DNA of 37,015 nt, taken from an uncultured Lachnospiraceae bacterium. Its GTDB lineage: Bacteria; Bacillota; Clostridia; Lachnospirales; Lachnospiraceae. The notes under the pieces were generated by a model. That model had not been told where the DNA came from. It worked only from the letters and a program-made list of their open reading frames with translations, and did no database searches. Positions 17,094 to 25,145 of the stretch are shown in pieces. Location: NCBI GenBank assembly GCA_949840465.1, contig CATKXE010000027.1, forward strand, positions 1 to 37,015, written 5' to 3'. A program made the translations under genes and the position numbers. Positions within the stretch are counted from its first letter, which is position 1. Every line of letters starts with the position of its first letter.

Positions 17094-17923
17094 GCAATCT
17101 GAAAGCATTGGCTTACGAACTGCGGGAAAATACGATTGATATCATTGTAGAGGGAAAGGCCGGGCATATCGGCGGCGACATGAGCGTCATGGAAATCCTG
17201 ACGGAACTTTATTTCGAGCAGATGAACATCAGCCCGGAGAATATGGACGACCCTGACCGGGATAAATTTGTCATGAGCAAGGGGCACTCCATGGAGGCAT
17301 ATTACGCGGTACTGGCGGAAAAAGGATTTTTCCCGATTCAGGAAGTCATTGGACAATTCAGCAAATTCGGCTCCCAATACATCGGACATCCCAACAACAA
17401 GCTGCCGGGCATTGAGATGAATTCCGGCTCTTTAGGGCACGGGCTCCCGGTCTGCGTGGGCATGGCATTGGCGGCAAAGATGAACGGGCAGGAATACCGG
17501 ACTTATACCGTCATGGGGGACGGGGAACTGGCGGAAGGCTCTGTATGGGAAGGCGCTATGGCGGCCAGCCACTATAAGCTGGATAATCTGTGCGCGGTGG
17601 TGGATCGTAACCGGCTGCAGATTTCGGGAAATACAGAAGACGTGATGGCTCATGACGACCTGCATGAAAGGTTCCGTGCATTCGGCTGGCATGTGATCGA
17701 CGTGACGGACGGAAATAACATTTCACAGTTAAAGGATGCGTTTGAAGAAGCGAAGACGGTCAAAGGGAAACCCACCGTGCTGATCGCCAATACGGTCAAG
17801 GGAAAAGGTTCCCCGGTCATGGAAAATAAAGCGCCCTGGCACCATAAGGTTCCCAATGCGGAAGAACTGGCGCAGATAAAAAAAGATTTAAGAGAGAGGA
17901 AGGAGGCACTGCTTCATGAATAA
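17090..17923 (+). CDS. Transketolase, N-terminal (thiamine diphosphate-binding) subunit
   Basis: A 277-residue N-terminal half of a split transketolase. The thiamine-diphosphate motif begins with GDG (residues 143-145, in MGDGELAEGSVWEGAM) and continues to the VVDRNRLQISG region. The conserved KGHS motif near the N-terminus is visible (MSKGHSMEAYY). It starts inside the stop of the isomerase gene (ATGA) and its end overlaps the next gene by 8 bases, so the three are translated together. Split transketolases serve either the pentose phosphate pathway or special sugar routes; the linkage to an isomerase, kinase and LacI repressor argues for a special catabolic role. Confidence 0.92.
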   Translation: MSNLKALAYELRENTIDIIVEGKAGHIGGDMSVMEILTELYFEQMNISPENMDDPDRDKFVMSKGHSMEAYYAVLAEKGFFPIQEVIGQFSKFGSQYIGHPNNKLPGIEMNSGSLGHGLPVCVGMALAAKMNGQEYRTYTVMGDGELAEGSVWEGAMAASHYKLDNLCAVVDRNRLQISGNTEDVMAHDDLHERFRAFGWHVIDVTDGNNISQLKDAFEEAKTVKGKPTVLIANTVKGKGSPVMENKAPWHHKVPNAEELAQIKKDLRERKEALLHE

Positions 17924-18851
17924 AATAGCAAACAGGCAGGTCATCTGCGACGTGTTGGTCGAGGCGGCAAAAGAAGATAAAGAGATCGTGGCACTCTGCA
18001 GCGATTCCAGAGGAAGTGCATCATTGACAAAATTTGCGGAAACCCATCCAAAGCAGTTTGTGGAAGTCGGGATTGCGGAACAGAATCTGGTCAGTATTTC
18101 CGCAGGGCTGGCAAAATGCGGGAAGAAGCCTTATGCGGCGTCTCCGGCCAGTTTTTTAAGCACAAGGAGCTATGAGCAGTGCAAGGTGGATGTGGCTTAC
18201 TCCAACACCAATGTAAAATTGATCGGGATCAGCGGCGGCGTGAGCTACGGAGCTCTGGGCATGAGCCACCATTCCGCGCAGGATATTGCGGCGATGTGCT
18301 CCATCCCCAATATGCGGGTCTATATTCCCAGTGACCGCCTCCAGACGGAGCATCTTTTCAAATCTCTGCTAAAAGACGAAAAACCGGCTTATATCCGAGT
18401 GGGAAGAAATCCGGTGGAAGATGTGTATGAAGAGGGAAATGTCCCCTTTGAGATGGATAAGGCAACCGTGCTGTCCGAGGGGGCGGATATTGCCATTATT
18501 GCCTGTGGGGAAATGGTAAAGCCGGCAGCGGACGCGGCAAAGATTCTGGAAACAAAGGGTATCCATGCCACGGTGATCGATATGTACTGCATCAAGCCGC
18601 TGGATAAAGAAACCATCGTAAAAGCGGCGTCCGGCGCGAAGGCAGTGATCACGGTGGAAGAACACGCGCCCTTCGGGGGGCTGGGCTCCATGGTAAGCCA
18701 GGTGGTAGGAAGCCAATGCCCCAGAAAAGTCGTGAACATGGCATTGCCCGACGCTCCGGTGATCACCGGGACATCCAAAGAAGTGTTTGACCATTATGGA
18801 CTCACCGGGGAAGGGATTGCAAAGAAAGCCGAAGAACTGCTGCGGATATAA
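17916..18851 (+). CDS. Transketolase, C-terminal (pyrimidine-binding) subunit
   Basis: A 311-residue C-terminal half of transketolase, partner of the preceding gene. The catalytic Glu that activates the cofactor is in VEVGIAEQNLVSISAGLA (Glu55). The pyrimidine-binding domain is followed by the C-terminal domain with ITVEEHAPFGGLGSMV. The start ATG lies 8 bases inside the end of the N-subunit gene, with AGAGAGGAAGGAGG just upstream. The pair would transfer a two-carbon ketol unit from a ketose phosphate to an aldose phosphate. Confidence 0.92.
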   Translation: MNKIANRQVICDVLVEAAKEDKEIVALCSDSRGSASLTKFAETHPKQFVEVGIAEQNLVSISAGLAKCGKKPYAASPASFLSTRSYEQCKVDVAYSNTNVKLIGISGGVSYGALGMSHHSAQDIAAMCSIPNMRVYIPSDRLQTEHLFKSLLKDEKPAYIRVGRNPVEDVYEEGNVPFEMDKATVLSEGADIAIIACGEMVKPAADAAKILETKGIHATVIDMYCIKPLDKETIVKAASGAKAVITVEEHAPFGGLGSMVSQVVGSQCPRKVVNMALPDAPVITGTSKEVFDHYGLTGEGIAKKAEELLRI

Positions 18852-18967
18852 AAGGGGAAGGCATTCTTGAGCAGGAGAAAGGATGCATAGTACATAGTAT
18901 GGGTATGGGCACAGTCTGGGCGTCCGGCGCACAGGCTGTGCCTGTATGAGAAAAAGGATGGTGAAAA

Positions 18968-20449
18968 ATGTCAGAACAATATATTATCAGCATAGACCAG
19001 AGTACCCAGGGAACCAAAGCCTTATTGTTTGATTTTTCCGGCAGTCTGATCCGGCGCGCAGACCGGGTTCATGAACAGCTTATCAACGAGAAAGGCTGGG
19101 TTTCCCATGACCCTATGGAAATTTACCGCAATATTATAGAAGTGACCGGAACATTGTTAACAGAGGCGGGGATCGATAAAAGCAAAGTGGCCGGTGTGGG
19201 GATCAGCAACCAACGGGAGACGTCTCTTGCATGGAACCGTTCTACCGGGGAGCCTGTGGGCCAGGCGGTGGTGTGGCAGTGCGCCCGGGCAGCGGATATC
19301 TGCGATCAGGTTGCCTTATCGGGGAAGGCGGAGGAAATCCGCCAGAAGACCGGGATGAACCTTTCCCCCTATTTCCCGGCGTCTAAGATTGCATGGATCC
19401 TGAAGAATGTAGAAGGCGCTAAAGATTTGGCGGACAAAAGAGAACTCTGCCACGGCACGGTTGATAGTTGGGTGGTCTACAAGCTGACCGGGGGGAAGTC
19501 CTACAAGACCGATTACTCCAATGCGTCCCGAACCCAGCTTTTTAACATTTTCGATTTGAAATGGGATGAGGAAATCTGCGCCCTGTTTGGGATTGACCCG
19601 AAAAACCTGCCAGAGGTATGTGATTCCAACTCCTGTTTCGGGGAGACAGATTTTGAAGGGCTTCTTCCTGCGGCAGTCCCCATCCACGGTGTGCTGGGAG
19701 ACTCCCACGGCGCGCTCTTCGGACAGGGATGCCTGACGAAGGGGATGATGAAATCCACCTATGGGACAGGATCTTCCATCATGATGAATATCGGGGAAGA
19801 GCCGGTCTTAAGCACCCATGGGGTGGTGACCTCCCTCGCATGGAGCATGGACGGAAAAGTCAAGTATGTGCTGGAAGGCAATCTCAACTATACAGGGGCA
19901 GTCATCACCTGGCTCAAAGACGATCTGAAAATGATCGAAAGCCCGGAGGAGACGCAGGGGTTAGCGCAGCAGGCGGCGGCAGACGACCCGTTATATCTGG
20001 TTCCCGCGTTTTCCGGATTGGGAGCGCCCTATTGGGACAGCCGCGCCACCGCGATGCTGACCGGGATGACACGGACCACCGGGCGGGCGGAAGTCGTAAG
20101 GGCAGGCCTGGAATGTATCGCCTACCAGATTCAGGATGTGATCGAGGCCATGAGCGAGGACTCCCATGTAAAAGTCCATGAGCTGCGCGTGGACGGCGGC
20201 CCTACGAAAAATGCCTATCTCATGCAGTTCCAGAGCGATATTGCCGGGATTGACGTACAGGTGCCGGATTCCGACGAACTGTCAGGAATGGGGCCCGCCT
20301 ATGCGGCAGGGATGGCGCTTGGCATCTGGGATGCGTCTGTTTTTGCTCAGTTAAAACGAAAAAAATATGCTCCCCAGATGGACGAAGGGCTTAGAAATAA
20401 AAAGTACGGGGGCTGGAAAAAAGCCGTGAAGAAAGTGTTGTCAGAATAA
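18968..20449 (+). CDS. FGGY-family carbohydrate kinase, glycerol-kinase-like
   Basis: A 493-residue kinase with both actin-like domains. N-terminal phosphate loop is SIDQSTQGTKA. Glycerol-kinase-type residues are kept: SNQRET at about residues 79-84, TVDSWVVYKLTGG, DYSNASRTQLFNI, and a catalytic Asp in GVLGDSHGALFGQG. The C-terminal part has DGGPTKNAYLMQFQSDIAG and GPAYAAGMALG. Length is normal. The 115-base gap to transketolase holds a small inverted repeat (GGCACAG/CTGTGCC, 18908-18942) but no promoter. Plain glycerol kinase (glpK) is possible by sequence, but the operon suggests a ketose or triose substrate; apulose kinase is also an FGGY kinase. Confidence 0.85.
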   Translation: MSEQYIISIDQSTQGTKALLFDFSGSLIRRADRVHEQLINEKGWVSHDPMEIYRNIIEVTGTLLTEAGIDKSKVAGVGISNQRETSLAWNRSTGEPVGQAVVWQCARAADICDQVALSGKAEEIRQKTGMNLSPYFPASKIAWILKNVEGAKDLADKRELCHGTVDSWVVYKLTGGKSYKTDYSNASRTQLFNIFDLKWDEEICALFGIDPKNLPEVCDSNSCFGETDFEGLLPAAVPIHGVLGDSHGALFGQGCLTKGMMKSTYGTGSSIMMNIGEEPVLSTHGVVTSLAWSMDGKVKYVLEGNLNYTGAVITWLKDDLKMIESPEETQGLAQQAAADDPLYLVPAFSGLGAPYWDSRATAMLTGMTRTTGRAEVVRAGLECIAYQIQDVIEAMSEDSHVKVHELRVDGGPTKNAYLMQFQSDIAGIDVQVPDSDELSGMGPAYAAGMALGIWDASVFAQLKRKKYAPQMDEGLRNKKYGGWKKAVKKVLSE

Positions 20450-20475
20450 AGCCGTGTAGAAAGTATTTGACTGAA

Positions 20476-20514
20476 AAAAACTGCCATCCGATCGAATTTC
20501 GGATGGCAGTTTTT
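20476..20514. terminator. Strong terminator closing the sugar operon
   Basis: A 16-bp perfect stem (20476-20491 with 20499-20514) with loop TCGAATT, flanked by A5 on the left and T5 on the right, so it works in both directions. It lies 26 bases after the kinase stop and 11 bases beyond the end of a decayed reading frame on the minus strand. Confidence 0.9.
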
Positions 20515-20525
20515 AGACAATGATA

Positions 20526-20702
20526 TCAAAAATCTCTGCCGTTTTCTTCCCAAAAGATTCTGTTCTTGATATTTTCACAAATCTACGGGTAATGTTCCGC
20601 AAATTTTCGAAGAACATACTTCATATCAAAATGATGGCCGTGGATGTCATCTTCATTTAAAACACCTGTGATTTTTACATGCCTTTTATTTTCAGCATTC
20701 GG
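20526..20702 (-). pseudogene. Remnant of a small gene with an in-frame stop
   Basis: The minus strand reads a protein-like stretch of 38 residues (including DDIHGHHFDMKYVLRKFAEH), an in-frame TAG at 20583-20585, then ICENIKNRIFWEENGRDF and TGA at 20526-20528. The composition on both sides of the TAG looks like one soluble protein whose Glu codon (GAG) became TAG. The upstream part is missing: a stop lies just before position 20702 and no start codon is available. The bidirectional terminator at 20476-20514 would have served this gene. I do not recognise the family. Confidence 0.4.
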
Positions 20703-20711
20703 TTAGAACAA

Positions 20712-20772
20712 CTTTACAAGTCCATTTATAAATTTCTTACAATCAAAAATCCCGCTGATTTTATAAAATACT
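20712..20772 (+). promoter_or_regulatory. Promoter/activator site before the GH78 gene (shared motif)
   Basis: TTTACAA at 20713-20719 and the 15-base block TCTTACAATCAAAAA at 20735-20749 put TTACAA elements 23 bp apart. GATTTT (20757-20762) and TATAAAATACT follow and contain the likely -10. The same arrangement is found before the GPH transporter at 25043-25099. AraC-type activators bind pairs of direct repeats spaced about two helical turns apart just upstream of or over the -35. Confidence 0.65.
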
Positions 20773-20801
20773 TATAAATAAAAAGAGAAAGGAGCGCGGT
20801 C

Positions 20802-23438
20802 ATGTTAAATATTTTAAGCGGCCATGCCCGGCCTCTGGAAAAGCCGGAATTTTCATGGATTCTGGAAGGAGATGAAGACCAGGTTCGGTTTGAAGTCCGG
20901 GTAAAAGACGCCTGCGGCGGAATCTACTGGGACAGCGGGGAAATCGAAGGCGGCAGCCGGCATAATATTGTATGTGATAAAGCTTTGAAGGATGAGAGTA
21001 TTTATACGTGGGATGTAAGGGTTCAGGGGGCAGCCGGCGGCACGGCAGAATATCAGGGAGGAAAAATTTATACAAAAATCCGTTCCTGGAGTGCAAAATG
21101 GTTAGAACCTGACAGAGTCAGAAAACCGCTGACAGACAGCCTGGAACCAATCGAGCCCGTCGCAAAAGGAAAAATTCCGGGGAATTCTCTGGATAAGCTG
21201 GATGCGGTAACCTATTTCAGGAAGGAATTTGATTTGCCGGAGGTTCCGGCGCAGGCACTTGCCTATGCGGCAGCGCGCGGCATTTACACACTTTATATCA
21301 ACGGAAGGAAGGTGTCGGATCTTTTTGCACCCGGGTACACTTCCTATGAGAAGCATATCGATTATCAGTGCTATGAAGTGACAGATCTGCTTCAGGCGGG
21401 AAAAAATGTTATGGCGTTCGGATTGGCGGACGGGTGGTATACCGGAAAAATCAGCGCCCTGGGAATCGGTCAGCAGTTCGGCACGGAAAATGCCATACTG
21501 GGACAGCTCAATATGGAGAATAAGGACGGCAGCCGGACGGTGGTTGCTACGGATGAAGGAGTGAGATGGTCTGAGGGTGCGATTCGCTATGCAGATCTGT
21601 ATATCGGAGAATATTATGATTCTCATAATGTACAGGAAGGGTGGAACCGGGCGGATTTTCAAATGGATCATACCTGGAAGGCGGCAGTTGTCAGAGATTA
21701 CGGATATGCAACGTTGGCCATGCAGACCATTTCCGGAATCAAAGAAATCAGGACGATCCGGCCTGAAATCCTGTTCGCCCCGAACGGGGACATGCTTCTG
21801 GATGCAGGAGAAAATATTGTAGGATATGTGTCATTTGAGTTGGATTTGAAAGCCGGGGATACCATATCGATGGAGCATAGTGAAACGCTCGACAGGGACG
21901 GGAACTATATCCAGAACATTATCGGACAGAACAAAGATCAGATGGACTTCTATGTTGCCTGTGCCGATGGCGCTGTAACCTATAAGCCGGAGTTTACATT
22001 CCATGGTTTCCGGTATGTACGTGTGAATGGCACAAAGGATGCCGATGAAGGGCATTATCGGATCCATGTAATCGGCACTCCGCTGCGAAAGACAGGAGAA
22101 TTTACCTGTTCGGACGACCGGCTGAACAAACTGCAGGAAATCATCTGCAGGTCACAGCTTGGAAATATGATCAGTATTCCGACTGACTGCCCCCAGAGAG
22201 AGCGGACCGGATGGCTGGGGGACATGCAGGTATTTGCACCGACAGGCTGTTATGAATACGACATCGAGGAATTCTTAAGGCACTGGCTGGCAGATATAAG
22301 AAATGAGCAGCTTCCGGACGGTCAGATTCCGCATATCACCCCCTGCATGAAATCACACGATATTATGAAGCCGCCGGGAATCAAAGGAGTGTCCTCGGCA
22401 GGTTGGTCTGACGCGGCTGTGATCATTCCATGGAGGCTCTATGAAGCTTATGGGGATATCCAGATCCTGGAAGAAAATTTTGAAATGATTCAAAACTATA
22501 TGGCTTCTGTAGAAGCACTGGCGGCAGAACTCCCGGCAGATTATGATGGGATGGACGACAGGCGCAAAGCAGTCCAGAAGTATCTGTGGAATACCGGCTT
22601 CCAGTATGGGGACTGGCTGATGCCGTCTGTCCAGATGTCCGGGAGGCCGATCTTTGAAGTGGTGGCACAGACGGGATATGTGGTGGCCACATTGATGCTC
22701 ATGCTTACGACAGACATAACCGCAAAAATATGCGGCTTGCTGGGAGAACAAGAATTGTGCCGGCATTATCAGGAATTGAATGAAAAGGTACGGCAAGCCT
22801 TTGCAACGGAGTATCTCAATGAGGACGGAACTCTGACAAAAGATTATCAGGGGGTTTATGTCCTTGCCTTAAAGGCAGATGCGATACCGGAAGAACTAAG
22901 GCCGCGTGCTGTCAGGAGGCTTGAAGAGCTGATACATGAGAATCAGGATCTTCTGGATACGGGATTCCTCTCTGTAGCTTACCTGCTCCCGGTATTAAAG
23001 GAAAACGGATTAAGGGAACTGGCAAACACGCTGCTTTTCAGGGATGCGTGCCCTTCCTGGCTGTATGAAGTAAAGATGGGAGCCACCACGATGTGGGAAT
23101 ACTGGAATGGATATGCCCCTGACGGCACGCCGTCCGACTGTTCCATGAACCATTTTGCATTCGGATGTGTGGGAGAATATTTATTCCATGATATTCTGGG
23201 GATCCAGAGCAAAGACCCGGGGCGTGGTACGCTGGAGATTGCACCGGATATCGATTGCGGGCTGGCCTGGGCAAAGGGAAGTTATGAGACGATATGGGGA
23301 AACTGCAGAATAGAGTGGAAGAGGGAGGAAGGGCATACAATCCTGTGCCTGGAGCTCCCGCCGAATGTTACGGCCAAAGTCCGTACAGGCGGGCAGGACA
23401 AAGTATTGAACTGCGGAACTCACCGGATGGAATTATGA
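20802..23438 (+). CDS. Alpha-L-rhamnosidase (GH78)
   Basis: An 878-residue inverting glycoside hydrolase releasing L-rhamnose from plant glycosides or pectin side chains. The order is: N-terminal Fn3-like domain, jelly-roll domain with VTYFRKEFDL and YINGRKVSDLFAPGYTSYEK, a concanavalin-like domain, then the (alpha/alpha)6 barrel. The acid-side block is PTDCPQRERTGWLGDMQVF with Asp462, Glu467 and Asp474. The base-side Glu is in TTMWEYW (Glu766). A C-terminal beta domain follows SMNHFAFG. There is no signal peptide, so it is cytoplasmic and needs imported glycosides, matching the GPH transporter nearby. ATG follows AAAGGAGCGCGGTC. First gene of the rhamnoside locus. Confidence 0.94.
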   Translation: MLNILSGHARPLEKPEFSWILEGDEDQVRFEVRVKDACGGIYWDSGEIEGGSRHNIVCDKALKDESIYTWDVRVQGAAGGTAEYQGGKIYTKIRSWSAKWLEPDRVRKPLTDSLEPIEPVAKGKIPGNSLDKLDAVTYFRKEFDLPEVPAQALAYAAARGIYTLYINGRKVSDLFAPGYTSYEKHIDYQCYEVTDLLQAGKNVMAFGLADGWYTGKISALGIGQQFGTENAILGQLNMENKDGSRTVVATDEGVRWSEGAIRYADLYIGEYYDSHNVQEGWNRADFQMDHTWKAAVVRDYGYATLAMQTISGIKEIRTIRPEILFAPNGDMLLDAGENIVGYVSFELDLKAGDTISMEHSETLDRDGNYIQNIIGQNKDQMDFYVACADGAVTYKPEFTFHGFRYVRVNGTKDADEGHYRIHVIGTPLRKTGEFTCSDDRLNKLQEIICRSQLGNMISIPTDCPQRERTGWLGDMQVFAPTGCYEYDIEEFLRHWLADIRNEQLPDGQIPHITPCMKSHDIMKPPGIKGVSSAGWSDAAVIIPWRLYEAYGDIQILEENFEMIQNYMASVEALAAELPADYDGMDDRRKAVQKYLWNTGFQYGDWLMPSVQMSGRPIFEVVAQTGYVVATLMLMLTTDITAKICGLLGEQELCRHYQELNEKVRQAFATEYLNEDGTLTKDYQGVYVLALKADAIPEELRPRAVRRLEELIHENQDLLDTGFLSVAYLLPVLKENGLRELANTLLFRDACPSWLYEVKMGATTMWEYWNGYAPDGTPSDCSMNHFAFGCVGEYLFHDILGIQSKDPGRGTLEIAPDIDCGLAWAKGSYETIWGNCRIEWKREEGHTILCLELPPNVTAKVRTGGQDKVLNCGTHRMEL

Positions 23439-23463
23439 GCATGAAAGGAAGAAGGGAAAATCA

Positions 23464-23982
23464 ATGAATACACCGGAGTTTAAAAGACTGATGCAGATTG
23501 GCGTCATTGTGAGAAATGTAGATGAAGCAGTAGCGAACTACGAGGCAATCGGGATTGGCCCATGGGAGGTTTCGACCATGGATAACCGTTTTCCGCCTTT
23601 TGACGACCTGAAGATTGACGGCCGGACACTTACCCAAAAAGGGCCGATTATTAAAACGGCGATGCTTTCAATCTATGGGCTGGAACTGGAACTCATTGAG
23701 CCGATCGCAGACACAAACTATAAAAAATGGCTTGACGAACACGGCCCGGGAATCCATCATGTGGCATTTGATACGGCAACACCTTATGAACGGCTTCTGG
23801 CCGGATGGAAAGAGAAAAACGGAAAGGATCCATGGGTGAGGGGGGAGGCAATCCATGGAGTTATGGATTTCTCATATCTGGATCTGAGGGAAGAATTGGG
23901 GCTTATCGTAGAATGTTATAAAAACCTTCAGCCCGGAAAACCGGCGATACCATATGATATGAAAGGAGAGATTATTTCATGA
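23464..23982 (+). CDS. VOC-family (glyoxalase fold) protein 1
   Basis: A 172-residue protein with two betaalphabetabetabeta modules of the vicinal-oxygen-chelate fold. Expected metal ligands are Gln11 (MQIGVIVRNV, in the place usually taken by His), Glu in LELELIEP, His in GPGIHHVAFD, and Glu in LIVECYK. Gln as first ligand is known from glyoxalase I. Closest recognisable look is methylmalonyl-CoA epimerase or lactoylglutathione lyase, but neither fits the neighbours. It sits 25 bases after the rhamnosidase gene and overlaps the dehydrogenase gene (ATGA), so it is part of the operon. It is paralogous to the VOC protein at 27714, sharing GPWE, KTAM, ELIEP and HGPG-HH motifs. Function unknown. 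Confidence 0.85.
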   Translation: MNTPEFKRLMQIGVIVRNVDEAVANYEAIGIGPWEVSTMDNRFPPFDDLKIDGRTLTQKGPIIKTAMLSIYGLELELIEPIADTNYKKWLDEHGPGIHHVAFDTATPYERLLAGWKEKNGKDPWVRGEAIHGVMDFSYLDLREELGLIVECYKNLQPGKPAIPYDMKGEIIS

Positions 23983-25019
23983 AAGCACTGATTTACTATG
24001 GGACTGGAAAATTAGAAATGGAGGAGCGTCCGATTCCCGAACCCGGGAAGAAGGACGTTCTTGTCAGGGTTGCCCGCGCCGGTATCTGCGGCTCGGATTT
24101 GACTGCCTATCTGGCAGACGGCATGAAAGTGGGAATCCTGTACAAGGGGCAGTTCGGGCATGACGGGCAGTTTGGGCACGAGATGGCGGGGACAGTTGAA
24201 AAAGTCGGTGAAGATGTAAAAGACGTGCATCCGGGGGAACGTGTATTTGTAAATCCGACTGTCTGTAAGAAAAACGGTATGCTGGGATGTGACATCGCGG
24301 GGGCATTTTCCGAGTATGTACTGGTGGAGGACGCTGCATATGGCTATAACCTGATGAAGCTGGCCGATGACGTCAGCTTTGACGAGGCTGTTGTGACAGA
24401 ACCCCTGGCAGTGGGTACCCATGGAAAAAATTGTATTGACGTGAAGCCCCATGAAAATGTGGTGATTTTCGGCGCCGGGACCATCGGCCTGTGTACGTTG
24501 AACGCGGTTCTGGCAGTGGGATGCCAGAAGCCTGTTGTAGTAGATATGAATCAGGAACGCCTGAAACTGGCCGAGGGGATGGGGGCGGTTACATACCATC
24601 CTGATAGGGGAGAATTGAAGGAGTTCCTGCAGAGCCATTTTGGCAGGGCAGTCAATCCCTTTGGCATGACGAATCCAGATGTAGACGCATTTATTGATTG
24701 CGCGGGCGCACGTCCCATCATTGGCCAGATCATCGGGCTTGCAAAGGAGAAGGCAAGGATTGCGGTAGTCGCGGTGTATAAGACGGATATCGAGATCAGC
24801 GCGGCAGTACTCCTTTCCTCCCAACTGACGCTTAAGGGGTCCTGCGGATTTGAGCAGGCGGATCTGGTGGAGGCCTTTCATAATATTAATACGCACAGAA
24901 CAGCGGCTCCGCAGATTGTGACGCACCATTTTGCCCACAGGGATGCGGTGGAGGCATTTCGGTTTGCGGCCGATCCGAAATCCGGGGCAATCAAAGTCGT
25001 GATAGATTATGACCTATGA
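23979..25019 (+). CDS. Zinc-type medium-chain alcohol/polyol dehydrogenase
   Basis: A 346-residue medium-chain dehydrogenase (sorbitol/threonine dehydrogenase type) oxidising a secondary alcohol with NAD(P)+. Catalytic zinc ligands are Cys37 (GICGSD) and His67-Glu68 (FGHEM), with VTEPLAVG in the middle. The cofactor Rossmann motif is VVIFGAGTIGL. Two oddities stand out. The structural-zinc lobe, normally four close Cys, is reduced to about two (NPTVCKKNGMLGCD). And residues 57-68 are a tandem duplication, GQFGHD-GQFGHE, placing a second His one repeat before the zinc ligand. Start overlaps the VOC gene stop. The substrate may be a sugar, glycoside or aglycone alcohol of the rhamnoside route. 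Confidence 0.88.
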   Translation: MKALIYYGTGKLEMEERPIPEPGKKDVLVRVARAGICGSDLTAYLADGMKVGILYKGQFGHDGQFGHEMAGTVEKVGEDVKDVHPGERVFVNPTVCKKNGMLGCDIAGAFSEYVLVEDAAYGYNLMKLADDVSFDEAVVTEPLAVGTHGKNCIDVKPHENVVIFGAGTIGLCTLNAVLAVGCQKPVVVDMNQERLKLAEGMGAVTYHPDRGELKEFLQSHFGRAVNPFGMTNPDVDAFIDCAGARPIIGQIIGLAKEKARIAVVAVYKTDIEISAAVLLSSQLTLKGSCGFEQADLVEAFHNINTHRTAAPQIVTHHFAHRDAVEAFRFAADPKSGAIKVVIDYDL

Positions 25020-25024
25020 AAAGT

Positions 25025-25099
25025 ATACAAATTTCTATAAAATATACAAAACGTTCTGTGATAATCTTACAATCAAAAAACAGGGGATTTTTATATACT
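25025..25099 (+). promoter_or_regulatory. Promoter/activator site before the GPH transporter (shared motif)
   Basis: ATACAA at 25025-25030 and 25044-25049, then TCTTACAATCAAAAA at 25065-25079, identical over 15 bases to the site before the GH78 gene. GATTTT (25086-25091) follows, then TATACT (25094-25099) as -10. The last two TACAA elements are again 23 bp apart. Confidence 0.65.
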
Positions 25100-25145
25100 G
25101 TTATTGTCAAAAGAAAAAATAGTTACAAAAAGGAGGAGACAACTT

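Noticed and set aside
15681..20449. Sulfoquinovose sulfo-transketolase pathway
   Set aside because: The split transketolase fits, but the expected sulfosugar isomerases, sulfoacetaldehyde reductase and exporter are absent, and a glycerol-kinase-like enzyme is present instead.
24012..24938. 308-codon open frame on the minus strand
   Set aside because: Fully antisense to the zinc-type dehydrogenase, whose motifs and gene overlap are clear. It is a by-product of codon bias.
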